A DNA stretch of 64,000 nucleotides from Streptomyces sp. CA-278952 (GTDB lineage: Bacteria > Actinomycetota > Actinomycetes > Streptomycetales > Streptomycetaceae), in contig NZ_CP112880.1 in the NCBI RefSeq assembly GCF_028747205.1, forward strand, positions 5,208,001-5,272,000, written 5' to 3'. How positions within the stretch are numbered: the first letter of the stretch is position 1; each line of letters begins with the position of its first letter. Shown here piece by piece: positions 33,392-42,371 of the stretch. A model generated the notes under the pieces. That model saw only the letters and a program-made list of their open reading frames with translations. It was not told the origin of the DNA and did not search any database. A program made the translations under genes and the position numbers.

Positions 33392-35307
33392 GACTGCTGT
33401 CCCCCCAGGGCGATCTTCATGGTCTGGTCAGAGCCGGGTCCGGGCGGACCCGGCGGTGGCCCGGCCGGCGGCCGTGGGCCGGACGAGCCCGCCCGGCGCC
33501 GGCCGCGGCGCTTCTTCTTCTCCGCGCGGACCGTGTACCGCCAGCCGATGATCGGCGCCGCGGTGATCAGCAGCGCCAGTGTGGCCCAGGTGATCATCGC
33601 GGGGTGGCTGTGGCCCAGGAAGAACGAGGAGATCATCGACGCCCCGAAGACGACGATGAAGAACAGGTGGATGCGGAAGGTGCCGAACAGCGTGTCCGGG
33701 CTGGACGAGTCGCCCTTGGGGGTCACCACGAACGAGCTCTTGCGGCGCAGCACCGTGTCCATCAGCGAACGGGCGTAGATCGGCGCGGAGAGCGCGGACA
33801 TCACCATGCCGGCCAGACCGCCGGAGCCCTCGGGCTCGTGCGGCGAGACGTTGTGGCGGCGGTTCCAGACGTAGAGGCCGATCTGGAGCGCGGAGGCGTT
33901 GCCGTACAGCATCATCCAGATCGTCGGGTCGATCTGTACGCCGGAGGCGCCCATGCCGAGGAACAGGGCGCAACTGAGGGCCGCGAGGATCCAGTTCAGT
34001 GCCGACATCGGATAGAAGATGATCATCATCGTGTAGTTGAAGAGCTTGCCGGGCGGCATGGTCCCGAAGCCCTTCCAGAACTGCCCGATGATCGTCTCGT
34101 AGGTGCCCCGGGACCAGCGCAGCTGCTGGGTGAAGAAGTCCGTCCACGCGGTCGGGCCCTCGCCGACGGCCAGCACGTCCGGGGTGTAGACCGAGCGCCA
34201 CTTCCGGCCCGTGGCCGGGTTGCGGTGGCGGTGGATCTCGAACCCGGTGGCCATGTCCTCGGTGATCGAGTCGTACAGGCCGCCGATCTGCTTCAGCGTC
34301 GAGATGCGGACCGCGTTGCTGGTGCCGACGAACATGGGCGAGCCGTAGCGGTTGCCCGCGCGCTGGATCAGAGCGTGGAAGAGGAACTGCTGGGACTCGG
34401 CGGCCTTGGTGACGAAGGTGTCGTAGTTGCCGTAGACCTGCGGGCCGATGACGAAGCCGACGTCCGGGTCGCGGAAGTAGCCGAGCATCCGCTCCAGGTA
34501 GTTCGCCATCGGGATGTGGTCGGTGTCGACCGAGGCGAAGAAGTCGTAGTCGCCGCCGTGCGCGTCCAGCCAGGCGTTGTAGTTGCCGTGCTTGGTCTTG
34601 GCGCGGTGCGGGCCCTTGGCCTGGTTCCAGTGCGCCACGCCCTTGCGGGAGAAGTGGTGCACGCCGAGCCGGGCGCAGACCTCCTTGACCGCCGGGTCGT
34701 CGCCCTCGTCCAGCAGCCAGACGTGCATCGGACCGCGGTGGCGGATCCTCACGGCCGCTTCCAGGGTCTTCGTCACCATGGCCAGCGGTTCCTTGCCGGG
34801 GACGAAGGAGGTGAGGAAGGCGACCTTGGTGCCGGACTCCGGGATCACCGGGACCGGGTCGCGGGCGACCAGGGTGGCATGGGCGTTCGACAGGACGTTC
34901 ATCGTGCGGAACAGCTCGATCAGACCGATCGAGACCAGCATGACGATGTCGAGGACCAGCAGGAGGTCGTTGTCCAGGTTCGGATCGCGGTCCGTCCAGT
35001 GGCTGGGCTGCATCAGCCAGGCGAAGAGGCCGAGCGAGACGAGAGGAGCCGCGCCGAGCAGGAGCGTCGCGCGCACCCGGTGCGGCTCCTGCGATATGAG
35101 AGAGCGGTACCGGACCTGGTACGGCTTGCCCGCGGGGGGCTGCGTCAGCGGTCCGGCGAGCCGACTGTAGTGCTCGTAGTCGTAGCGCGGCAGCTCCTGC
35201 TTGGCACGCCGTCGCGCCGCACCGGCCCGCAGCCCCGCGGGTATCCGGAGCTGCGCCGTCCGGGAAGCGTCGTTCTCCTGCCGGTCGCCTGGCGGCGTCG
35301 ACGTCAT
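33388..35307 (-). CDS. cslA: CslA cellulose-synthase-like glycosyltransferase
   Basis: This 639-residue membrane GT2 enzyme polymerises a beta-glycan at hyphal tips. It has two N-terminal helices (about 80-98 and 117-132), LLDEGDDP (Asp200), the DxD motif VDTDH (260-264), TED (349-351), QQLRW (394-398) and a cluster of C-terminal helices. It starts with ATG at 35307 and is translationally coupled to glxA (ATGA overlap). A long 5' region without genes precedes it. From memory it corresponds to SCO2836 of S. coelicolor. Confidence 0.95.
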   Translation of the reverse strand: MTSTPPGDRQENDASRTAQLRIPAGLRAGAARRRAKQELPRYDYEHYSRLAGPLTQPPAGKPYQVRYRSLISQEPHRVRATLLLGAAPLVSLGLFAWLMQPSHWTDRDPNLDNDLLLVLDIVMLVSIGLIELFRTMNVLSNAHATLVARDPVPVIPESGTKVAFLTSFVPGKEPLAMVTKTLEAAVRIRHRGPMHVWLLDEGDDPAVKEVCARLGVHHFSRKGVAHWNQAKGPHRAKTKHGNYNAWLDAHGGDYDFFASVDTDHIPMANYLERMLGYFRDPDVGFVIGPQVYGNYDTFVTKAAESQQFLFHALIQRAGNRYGSPMFVGTSNAVRISTLKQIGGLYDSITEDMATGFEIHRHRNPATGRKWRSVYTPDVLAVGEGPTAWTDFFTQQLRWSRGTYETIIGQFWKGFGTMPPGKLFNYTMMIIFYPMSALNWILAALSCALFLGMGASGVQIDPTIWMMLYGNASALQIGLYVWNRRHNVSPHEPEGSGGLAGMVMSALSAPIYARSLMDTVLRRKSSFVVTPKGDSSSPDTLFGTFRIHLFFIVVFGASMISSFFLGHSHPAMITWATLALLITAAPIIGWRYTVRAEKKKRRGRRRAGSSGPRPPAGPPPGPPGPGSDQTMKIALGGQQS

Positions 35308-35792
35308 GGGTCATCCCCCCGCACGCGTGGTGCGTGACTGGTCGGTCTCTTCGTGCGCGGTGGGTCCCCGTTCTTCACCGGGCACGCACACGGTGGAAGG
35401 CCGCCTCCCCACGGACATGGGTCGGCCGCCTTGCGGTTGCATGATGCCCCCCTCGGCGTCCGCCCTTGAGCGGGACCCCCACCCCGCGGCGCGGACAACC
35501 GGAACGTCACGCTCTGCTGCGCCAACTGTACGGATCAGCAGCCCCCTTGGACCCGACGGTCCTCAGACAGATTGTCCGAGTCCGAACGGGATCGCAAGGG
35601 TGGAACGGACTATTTACCGGCCATATGTACGATTTGAAACCACCTGATGGAGGCGGTGTGATGGAGTGGAGACCCGTGCTCGGCCGCTCCTCCGCCTCCC
35701 CTCCGTCACCGATTTGTGATGATCCGGTGCCCCGCGGGTGGCTGTGCGTGCGCGGCCATCGGGTGTCACCGGATACCGGACGGGGAATGATC
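35308..35792. other. cslA upstream region, no gene seen
   Basis: About 485 bp upstream of cslA contain no credible coding frame. A moderately AT-rich part lies at about 35560-35650, where a cslA promoter reading leftward is likely. I could not identify a specific sigma-factor motif with confidence. The small open frames present lack ribosome-binding sites. Confidence 0.4.
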
Positions 35793-35823
35793 AAAGCCCC
35801 CTCACTGACCGTGAGGGGGCTTT
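35793..35823. terminator. Terminator after tRNA-Lys copy 1
   Basis: Perfect 13-base arms, AAAGCCCCCTCAC and GTGAGGGGGCTTT, enclose a five-base loop. On the minus strand it lies nine bases after the tRNA 3' end and ends in a short T-run. It could also stop rightward transcripts. Confidence 0.88.
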
Positions 35824-35832
35824 GACTGTGCG

Positions 35833-35906
35833 TGCGCCGTCAGGGACTCGAACCCCGGACCCGCTGATTAAGAGTCAGCTGCTCTAACCAACTGAGCTAA
35901 CGGCGC
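35833..35906 (-). tRNA. tRNA-Lys (CTT), copy 1
   Basis: The minus strand folds as a 74-base tRNA: acceptor GCGCCGT/ACGGCGC, D-arm AGCTCAGTTGGTTAGAGC, anticodon arm GCTGA-CTCTTAA-TCAGC with anticodon CTT, and T-arm GGGGTTCGAGTCCC. CCA is not encoded. Identical copies lie at 42196 and 54558. Confidence 0.97.
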
Positions 35907-36112
35907 CTGCTGACCTGGAGAACTCTACCCGACTCCCCGAGGTGCTCCGAACCATTTACCGGACGCCACACCCCGTCAGATAGTCGTTTTTTTCCTTTGT
36001 TCCGTCAAAATGCGATATGTCGGGAGAGTTGAGACGCTGACGCCCGTTGCGGCTGCGCCCAAAAATCTCGACGAATGACGAGTGACAAGTGACGAGTGCG
36101 GAGGGGAATCGC

Positions 36113-37402
36113 ATGACTGTGCCGGTCTTCGAGGAGTACGAACCCGCCATCGACTGCGGATGCGCGGGGTGCGCCGTGCGGCGGCGCTCCGCCGCGAGGG
36201 CCCTGCCGGTACGGCGCGGCGGCCACCCCGCCGCGCACGGCGCGCGCCGCGCCCTGGTGCTGGCCACCGCCGCCGGGGTGGTGCTCTCCTGCGGAGCCGC
36301 GGGTGCTGCCGCCGCCGGCCATGCCCCCGGGCCCCCGCGCGCCGACGGGGGAGCCGACCCCGAACCGGCGACCCCGCAGGGAGAGAAGGGGCCGCTGCGG
36401 GGCACCGGCGCCTCGGGCCCGCCGTCCGCCGGATCGGCCGCACCGAAGACGACCCGGGCCGACATCATCGACCGGGCCAAGCGGTGGGTGGGCGCGAAGG
36501 TCCCGTACAGCATGGAGAAGTACTGGTCGGACGGCTACCGCCAGGACTGCTCGGGCTATGTCTCGATGGCCTGGAACCTCGGCAGCAACGAGTGGACCGG
36601 CAGCCTCGCCGCCTACGGGACCCGGATCGCCCGCGCCGACCTCCAGCCCGGCGACATCCTCCTCTTCCACAACCCGGCCGACCCCTCCCAGGGCTCGCAC
36701 GTCACGATCTTCGGTGGCTGGACCGACGCCACGCGCACCCATTACGTCGCCTACGAGCAGGCGCGCCCGCGGACGCGGAAGCAGTCGACGCCCCTGGCGT
36801 ACTGGAACAACTCCGACCGTTACGTTGCGTACCGGTACAAGGGGGTCGCGGGTGGATCGCCCGGCTCCGGATCCTCCACCGCCTTCCCCGGGGCCGAGCG
36901 GTTCGGCCCCGGCGCCGACAACGAGTACGTCACCCAGCTCGGGCGGATGCTGGTCGAGCGGGGCGGCAGGCGTTTCTACGCGGTCGGCCCCGGGCCCGTG
37001 TGGAGCGCGGCCGACCGGCGTGCGACCCAGGCGTTCCAGCGGGCGCAGGGCTGGCAGGGCGAGGAGGCGGACGGCCTCCCGGGCCCGGACACCTGGCGCC
37101 TGCTGGCCACCGGCGGCGGACGGAACATCCGGGCCGCCGGCGCGGGGGGAGGCCCGAATACAGCCGTCGCGTTCCCCGGGCGCGGCTATTTCAAGCCGGG
37201 TCAGTCCAACAGCCATGTCGACCGGCTCGGCGAACAGTTGGTGAAGAAGGGGTACGGCAAGCACTACGTGTCGGGCCCCGACCCGCGCTGGACCGAGGCC
37301 GACCGCCGCAACGTCGAGGCGTTCCAGCGGGCCCAGGGCTGGCGTGGCGGGGCGGCCGATGGTTATCCGGGGCCGGAGACCTGGCGCCGGCTCTTCGCGT
37401 GA
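36113..37402 (+). CDS. NlpC-like amidase/peptidase with two peptidoglycan-binding domains
   Basis: The N-terminal half has a hydrophobic export segment (ALVLATAAGVVLSCGAAGAA) and an NlpC/P60-like domain with the nucleophile Cys in QDCSGYVSMAW and the His in GSHVTIFGGW. Two repeats with FGPGADNEYVTQLGRMLVERG and FKPGQSNSHVDRLGEQLVKKG follow, each ending FQRAQGW...PGPDTW, typical of peptidoglycan-binding modules. ATG at 36113 follows GGAGGGG. An unusual Cys-rich stretch (IDCGCAGCAVRR) lies before the export segment. The position next to cslA suggests wall remodelling at the hyphal tip. It corresponds, from memory, to SCO2835. Confidence 0.85.
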   Translation: MTVPVFEEYEPAIDCGCAGCAVRRRSAARALPVRRGGHPAAHGARRALVLATAAGVVLSCGAAGAAAAGHAPGPPRADGGADPEPATPQGEKGPLRGTGASGPPSAGSAAPKTTRADIIDRAKRWVGAKVPYSMEKYWSDGYRQDCSGYVSMAWNLGSNEWTGSLAAYGTRIARADLQPGDILLFHNPADPSQGSHVTIFGGWTDATRTHYVAYEQARPRTRKQSTPLAYWNNSDRYVAYRYKGVAGGSPGSGSSTAFPGAERFGPGADNEYVTQLGRMLVERGGRRFYAVGPGPVWSAADRRATQAFQRAQGWQGEEADGLPGPDTWRLLATGGGRNIRAAGAGGGPNTAVAFPGRGYFKPGQSNSHVDRLGEQLVKKGYGKHYVSGPDPRWTEADRRNVEAFQRAQGWRGGAADGYPGPETWRRLFA

Positions 37403-37476
37403 CGGACGTGATGGGCGTGATGGCGGACATGACGGACATGACGGACGTGACGGACGTGACGGACGTGACGGAACGG
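37401..37476. repeat. Nine-base GACGGACGT repeat starting at the stop codon
   Basis: About eight units of GACGGACGT or close variants lie directly after the wall-hydrolase stop; the TGA at 37400-37402 runs into the first unit. The array fills most of the 91-bp gap before the SPFH gene. Confidence 0.9.
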
Positions 37477-37493
37477 AAAGGAAGCGGTAACCG

Positions 37494-39608
37494 GTGACCC
37501 CCAACGCCGACCAGACCCCTCGGACCAGCCCCACTCCCCACCCCTTGGACGACCACCTCCCGCCGTCCCTCTTCGCCCCACCGGGCAAGGGCTCCCCGCC
37601 CCCGCTCTTCGGCCCCGCCGTCGACAGGGCCCTGCCGCCGGACGATGCGCTTCCGTCTTCGCCTCCTGTGCCGGACGGGGAGCCCGCGCCGCCCCGGTCC
37701 GGCCGAGCGGGCCGGGACTCCGCCGCGCCGGACGCCGGTAAGGCCCCGCCCGCGGCCCCCCGGACCGGAGCCCCGGAGCCCCCGGACGTGAGCCTGCACC
37801 TCGGCCCGTCCCCGGACCGCCGGACGGGCGGGCCGATCCTCGCCGCCGCTGCCGGTGATCGTGCCGGTGAGCGACTCGCCTCCGGCCGCCCCACCCCGGA
37901 CCATCGAACGGACGGGCCGGCCCCGGCCGCCGCTTCCGACGGCCGCCCCGCCCCCGGCGATCCTGTCGGCGCCCGCCCCGCCCCCGCCGGTCCTTCCGAC
38001 GACTGCCCCGCCCCTGGCGGTCCTGTCGGCGACCGCCTCGCCCCCGGCGGTCCTTCCGACGGCCGCCCCGCCCCCGGCGATCCTGTCGGCGCCCGCCCCG
38101 CCCTCGGCGGTTCTGACGGTGACCGCCCCACACCCGCGCCCCCCGTGCCGCTCGACGGGAACCTCCACCTCAAGCCCGTCCGGCGTTTGAGGACGGAACC
38201 CTCGGCGGACTGGACCCCGCATCCGTCCTACGGGGCTGAGCCGGCGGCCGGCAAGGGCCCCACCCGGAAGGCCCCGCCCGGACGCGGGCCCCAGGGGGAC
38301 GACCCCGGGCCCGACACCGAGTTGGACCTCTTCCTGGACCTGGCCTCCGGCGACCGGACCGCCTCCGCCACGTTCTCCGTGCCCGTGCCCGTGCCCGTAT
38401 CCCTTCCCCTGCCCGCGTCCCCGACCGCCGCCGCGACACCCGCTCCCGCCGCGACGACGCCCTCGTACCCCGGCCGCCGCCACTCCGTGATCGCCAACGA
38501 GACCACCGCCTCCATCCCCGTACACCTCCTCTTCCGCGACGACCAGGAGCGGCCGGCCGGGCCGGGCGCCGCGGCGGCGCTGCCCGCGGCCGTCATCCGC
38601 CGCCCCGCCACCGGGGACGGCTCGCCCGCCACCCGGCGGCCCCCCGTGCCGCGTTCGCCGCGGACGCGGGTCCAGCCGTCGACCCGGCCCGCCCCGGTCG
38701 CCGACCCCCGCCTCGCCGAACGGCCCGGCCCCGCCCTGCCCGGCTCCGCCGCCCTCCTCGTCGGCGCGGCCGGAATCGCCGGCGCACTGGCCGTCCTGTG
38801 GTGGCGCGGTGTCCTGCCGGCCGCCTGGCAGGCGGCCGTCGGCCTGGCCCCCCGGGCCGACCTCGGCGTCGGCTTCGGCGCCTGGGCCCTGCTGGCCCTC
38901 CTCGCCACCGTGGTGCTCCTCGCGCTCGGCGGCCTCGGCCGGGGCCGGGTCGGGTACGCGTGGGTGCTGACGCTCTTCGGCGACTACCGGGGCAGCGTCC
39001 GGCGCACCGGCCTCGTCTGGGTCTCGCCCCTGCTGCTGCGCCGCCGCGTCGACGTACGGCTGCGGCACTGGCGCAGCGAACCGCTGCCCGCCGTCGACGC
39101 GAACGGCACCGCGTTGCGCGTGGTGGTCCTCGTGGTGTGGCGGATCGACGACACGGTCCGGGCCGTCCTCGGCATCGAGGACCACGAGGCGTATCTGAGC
39201 GCACAGGTCGAGGCCGCGATGGCCCGGGTCCTCTCGCAGCTGCCCGCCGACGCGTTCCACGAGGACGCCCCGAGCCTGCGCGACGCGGAGGCGGTCGGCG
39301 ACGCCCTGACCCGGATGCTGAAGGCGGACTGCGAACCCGTGGGCGTCGAGGTGTACTCGGCGCAGCCGACCGGCATCGAGTACGCCCCCGAGGTCGCGGC
39401 GGCGATGCAGCGGCGGCGGATCGCCGCGATCGACTCCAGGCACCGGGACAGCGTGCTCACCTCCGTCGTGGACGCGGTCGACGACACGGTCAACCGGCTC
39501 ACCACGCGCGGCATCGTCGAACTCGACGACTACGAACGCAAGGCACTCGTCAAGGACTTGACCGTCGCCTTCTATACCGGCCGCAGCGGGGGAGGGGCCG
39601 GGGCCTGA
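37494..39608 (+). CDS. SPFH/Band-7 domain membrane protein with a disordered N-terminus
   Basis: This 704-residue protein has a Pro-rich low-complexity N-terminal 400 residues, two membrane helices (ALLVGAAGIAGALAVLWW and GAWALLALLATVVLLALGG at about 415-480), then a Band 7/SPFH domain (YRGSVRRTGLVWVSPLLLRR to VEVYSAQPTGIEYAPEVAAAM). Family members scaffold membrane microdomains. GTG at 37494 follows GGAAAGGAAG. The N-terminal part holds internal DNA duplications around 37930-38130 and an in-frame copy of a palindromic repeat at 38169. Location inside the csl locus suggests a role in organising tip machinery. Confidence 0.82.
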   Translation: MTPNADQTPRTSPTPHPLDDHLPPSLFAPPGKGSPPPLFGPAVDRALPPDDALPSSPPVPDGEPAPPRSGRAGRDSAAPDAGKAPPAAPRTGAPEPPDVSLHLGPSPDRRTGGPILAAAAGDRAGERLASGRPTPDHRTDGPAPAAASDGRPAPGDPVGARPAPAGPSDDCPAPGGPVGDRLAPGGPSDGRPAPGDPVGARPALGGSDGDRPTPAPPVPLDGNLHLKPVRRLRTEPSADWTPHPSYGAEPAAGKGPTRKAPPGRGPQGDDPGPDTELDLFLDLASGDRTASATFSVPVPVPVSLPLPASPTAAATPAPAATTPSYPGRRHSVIANETTASIPVHLLFRDDQERPAGPGAAAALPAAVIRRPATGDGSPATRRPPVPRSPRTRVQPSTRPAPVADPRLAERPGPALPGSAALLVGAAGIAGALAVLWWRGVLPAAWQAAVGLAPRADLGVGFGAWALLALLATVVLLALGGLGRGRVGYAWVLTLFGDYRGSVRRTGLVWVSPLLLRRRVDVRLRHWRSEPLPAVDANGTALRVVVLVVWRIDDTVRAVLGIEDHEAYLSAQVEAAMARVLSQLPADAFHEDAPSLRDAEAVGDALTRMLKADCEPVGVEVYSAQPTGIEYAPEVAAAMQRRRIAAIDSRHRDSVLTSVVDAVDDTVNRLTTRGIVELDDYERKALVKDLTVAFYTGRSGGGAGA
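38169..38200. repeat. In-gene copy of the genome's palindromic intergenic repeat
   Basis: This 32-base stretch (CTCAAGCCCGTCCGGCGTTT then GAGGACGGAACC) differs by one or two bases from the elements at 62000-62405. It lies in frame in the SPFH gene and encodes LKPVRRLRTEP. It can form the same hairpin (CTCAAG.../...TTGAG). Confidence 0.85.
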
Positions 39609-39695
39609 GAGCGCGGGGGAGGGCCGTGCGAGGTCGGAGAGGGGCGGGACGGCGCTCCGGGGCAGTTCGTCGACCCGCTGGAATATGACCCTCAT

Positions 39696-39706
39696 TGGTC
39701 TGGACA
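39696..39706. promoter_or_regulatory. DasR-like box 1 upstream of the LPMO gene
   Basis: TGGTCTGGACA is close to the DasR-responsive core TGGTCTAGACCA known from Streptomyces chitin and GlcNAc genes. It lies 40 bases from a better match at 39736; paired TGGTC boxes are typical of chitinase promoters. Confidence 0.7.
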
Positions 39707-39735
39707 TGTTCACGTCGCGTCAATAATCTAAGACT

Positions 39736-39746
39736 TGGTCTAGACC
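39736..39746. promoter_or_regulatory. DasR-like box 2 (near-perfect dre)
   Basis: TGGTCTAGACC includes the perfect palindrome GGTCTAGACC (39737-39746) and differs from the dre core only at the last base. It is 101 bases before the LPMO start. Repression by DasR, relieved by glucosamine-6-phosphate, is expected from known regulation of this gene class. Confidence 0.85.
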
Positions 39747-39846
39747 GCAGTACCTCGCATGCACAGCACCACGCACACGCACCAAGCGCGCAGTAGTCGA
39801 GCAATGCTCATGGAACCTCCCCCACGTTCTAGAGGAGCGACAGCCC

Positions 39847-40437
39847 ATGCGGAAAAAGGCAAGCGCGGCCGTGATCGGTCTGGCGATAGCGGGCGTCTCG
39901 GTGCTCGCGACCACGAGCGCCAGCGGCCACGGCTACACGGACTCCCCGATCAGCCGTCAGAAACTCTGTGCCAACAAGACGGTGACCGGCTGCGGCAACA
40001 TCCAGTGGGAGCCGCAGAGCGTCGAGGGGCTCAAGGGCTTCCCGGCGGCAGGACCGGCGGACGGCAAGATCTGCTCCGGCGGCAACGGGCAGTTCGCCCA
40101 GCTCGACGACCCGCGTGGCGGCAACTGGCCCGCCACCCAGGTCACCGGCGGCCAGGGCTACAGCTTCCGCTGGCAGTTCACCGCCCGCCACTCCACCAGC
40201 GACTTCCGCTACTACATCACCAAGGACGGCTGGGACTCCACCAAGCCGCTCACCCGGGCCGCGCTCGAATCGCAGCCCTTCATGACCGTGCCCTACGGGA
40301 ACCAGCAGCCGCCGGCCACGCTGACCCACCAGGGCACGATCCCCACCCAGAAGAGCGGTAAGCACATCGTCCTCGCGGTGTGGAACGTGGCGGACACCCA
40401 GAACGCGTTCTACGCCTGCTCCGACATTAAGTTCTGA
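39847..40437 (+). CDS. Secreted AA10 lytic polysaccharide monooxygenase
   Basis: This 196-residue copper enzyme cleaves chitin or cellulose oxidatively. The signal peptide ends SASG so that mature residue 1 is His28 (HGYTDSPISR); the second His of the histidine brace is His115 (FTARHSTSD). There is no additional binding module. ATG at 39847 follows GAGGAG. Two DasR-like boxes upstream fit chitin-type control. Proximity to cslA/glxA, and memory of the SCO2833 (LpmP) homologue, suggests action on cell-wall glycans as well. Confidence 0.93.
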   Translation: MRKKASAAVIGLAIAGVSVLATTSASGHGYTDSPISRQKLCANKTVTGCGNIQWEPQSVEGLKGFPAAGPADGKICSGGNGQFAQLDDPRGGNWPATQVTGGQGYSFRWQFTARHSTSDFRYYITKDGWDSTKPLTRAALESQPFMTVPYGNQQPPATLTHQGTIPTQKSGKHIVLAVWNVADTQNAFYACSDIKF

Positions 40438-40463
40438 CGCTCCTTCAGTTATCGTGCGGCGCC

Positions 40464-42116
40464 ATGAGAGGTACCGGCACCGTCGCGGAGCTCGTACGAC
40501 GTCAATGGGGTGACCACCGGCCCGCCCTGAAGCACGGCCCCACCGTGCTCAGTCATCACCAGGTGGTCGAGGGCGCCGCCGCACGGGCGGCGCTCCTCGC
40601 GGACCTTCTTCCGCGAGGCGGTGAGCCGCATCTCGGCCTGCTGCTGGACAACACCCCCGAGTTCCCGCTGTGGCTCAGCGCGGCGGCCCTGGCCGGGGCC
40701 GCCGTCGCGGGGATCAACCCGACCCGGCGCGGCCCCGAGCTGGTCCGCGACATCCTGCACACCGAAGCCCGGGTCCTGATCACCGAGCGCGCCCACCTGC
40801 CGCTCCTCGACGGCCTGGAGCTGCCGGGGGTACGGGTCCTGGTCACCGACACCGAGGCGTACACCGCCCTGCTCGCCCCCTACGCGGGGGCCCGGCCCGG
40901 CGACGCCGTCGTCGCCCCGGTCGGCGCCGACAGCCGCATGCTCCTCTACTTCACCTCCGGCTCCACCGGCGCGCCCAAGGCCGCGATCTGCACCCAGGGC
41001 CGGCTCGCGGGGGCCGGCGCGTCCCTCGCCGGACACTTCGGCGTACGGCCGGACGATGTCCACTACATCTGCATGCCGATGTTCCACGGCAACGCGGTCC
41101 TCGCCGACTGGGCCCCCGCCCTGGCCGCCGGAGCCGCGATAGCGCTGCGCCCCCGCTTCTCCGCCTCCGCCTTCCTCGACGACGTACGCGCCTACGGGGC
41201 GACGTACTTCACCTACGTCGGGCGGGCCGTGCAGTACCTGCTGGCCACCCCCGAGCGCCCCGACGACCGGGACCACCCGCTGCGCCTGGGCTTCGGCACC
41301 GAGGCGGGGGCGGTGGACGCGGCCCGGTTCCGGGAACGGTTCGGGGTGCGGCTCGTCGAGGGATACGGCTCCTCCGAGGGCGGCGCCGCCATCCAGCGCA
41401 CCCCCGGCACCCCGCCGGGCGCGATCGGCCGGGCCGCCGCCGCGGACGACCTGGCCGTCGTCGACCCGGAGACCGGTGAGGAGCGGGTCCCGGCCCGCTT
41501 CGGCCCGGGCGGGCGGCTGCTCAACGGAGACGAGGCCATCGGCGAGCTGGTCAACCGGGGCCCGACGCCCTTCGAGGGCTACTGGCGCAACCCCGAGGCG
41601 GACGCGGAACGGGCCCGCCGCGGCTGGTACTGGACCGGGGACCTCTTCTACCGGGACGCCGACGGCTTCCTCTACTTCGCCGGCCGCGCCGACGACCGGC
41701 TCCGCGTCGACAGCGAGAACCTGGCCGCCGCGATGATCGAGCACATCCTGGCCCGCTGGGAGGAGGTGGCCGCCACCGCCGTCTACGCGGTCCCGGACCC
41801 GGTCACCGGCGACCAGGTGATGGCCGCCCTGGCGCTCCGGGCGGACGCGGCCTTCGACCCGGCGGGCTTCGCCGCCTTCCTGCGTGCCCAGCCGGACCTG
41901 GGGACGAAGATGGCCCCCCGGTTCGTCCGGATCCTCGACCGGATGCCGGTCACCGCGACGAACAAGATCCACCGGGTGGCGCTCCGCCGCGAGGGCTTCC
42001 GCTGCGCCGATCCGGTCTGGTGGGACCCGGCCCGCGACGGCTCGTACGTGCCGCTCGACGCCGAGGGCCTGGGGGCCCTGCTCGCCCGGTACGCCGAGCA
42101 CGGCAGACCGCTCTGA
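40464..42116 (+). CDS. Acyl-CoA synthetase (FadD-like, ANL superfamily)
   Basis: This 550-residue adenylate-forming enzyme activates a carboxylic acid with ATP and CoA. It has the P-loop LLYFTSGSTGAPKAAICT, CMPMFHGNAVL, the GYGSSEGG motif and the adenylate-binding YWTGDLFYRDADGFLYFAGRADD. The C-terminal Lys lies in VTATNKIHRVAL. It starts with ATG at 40464, 26 bases after the LPMO gene, with no obvious ribosome-binding site in the usual place. A fatty or aromatic acid substrate is possible. Confidence 0.9.
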   Translation: MRGTGTVAELVRRQWGDHRPALKHGPTVLSHHQVVEGAAARAALLADLLPRGGEPHLGLLLDNTPEFPLWLSAAALAGAAVAGINPTRRGPELVRDILHTEARVLITERAHLPLLDGLELPGVRVLVTDTEAYTALLAPYAGARPGDAVVAPVGADSRMLLYFTSGSTGAPKAAICTQGRLAGAGASLAGHFGVRPDDVHYICMPMFHGNAVLADWAPALAAGAAIALRPRFSASAFLDDVRAYGATYFTYVGRAVQYLLATPERPDDRDHPLRLGFGTEAGAVDAARFRERFGVRLVEGYGSSEGGAAIQRTPGTPPGAIGRAAAADDLAVVDPETGEERVPARFGPGGRLLNGDEAIGELVNRGPTPFEGYWRNPEADAERARRGWYWTGDLFYRDADGFLYFAGRADDRLRVDSENLAAAMIEHILARWEEVAATAVYAVPDPVTGDQVMAALALRADAAFDPAGFAAFLRAQPDLGTKMAPRFVRILDRMPVTATNKIHRVALRREGFRCADPVWWDPARDGSYVPLDAEGLGALLARYAEHGRPL

Positions 42117-42153
42117 CCAGGGAGAAGGCAGGGAGAAGGCGAGGCGCAAAGCA

Positions 42154-42188
42154 CAGTGGGCGGCCTCCGTGAAGGAGACCGCCCACTG
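42154..42188. terminator. Shared terminator between the acyl-CoA synthetase and tRNA-Lys copy 2
   Basis: Ten-base arms CAGTGGGCGG (42154-42163) and CCGCCCACTG (42179-42188) have additional inner CTCC/GGAG pairing. It lies between convergent transcripts. Confidence 0.82.
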
Positions 42189-42195
42189 CGTGTCG

Positions 42196-42269
42196 TGCGC
42201 CGTCAGGGACTCGAACCCCGGACCCGCTGATTAAGAGTCAGCTGCTCTAACCAACTGAGCTAACGGCGC
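42196..42269 (-). tRNA. tRNA-Lys (CTT), copy 2
   Basis: The 74 bases are identical to copy 1 and read on the minus strand. Upstream on that strand, TATTAT (complement of 42284-42289) is a good -10 candidate 15 bases before the tRNA. The eight-base leader GTCAGCAG is shared with copy 1. Confidence 0.97.
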
Positions 42270-42371
42270 CTGCTGACTCGAAAATAATACCTGGTCCGGA
42301 TGAGTGCTGACGACATCCCTCGGGGCCCCGCCTTCCGTGGCCCCGGGAGAGGCCCCGCCGCCCCGCGCCCC

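Noticed and set aside
35908..36112. ydaO-type (c-di-AMP) riboswitch before the wall-hydrolase gene
   Set aside because: Such riboswitches often precede wall hydrolases in actinobacteria, but I could not find the conserved core blocks in this 200-bp leader.
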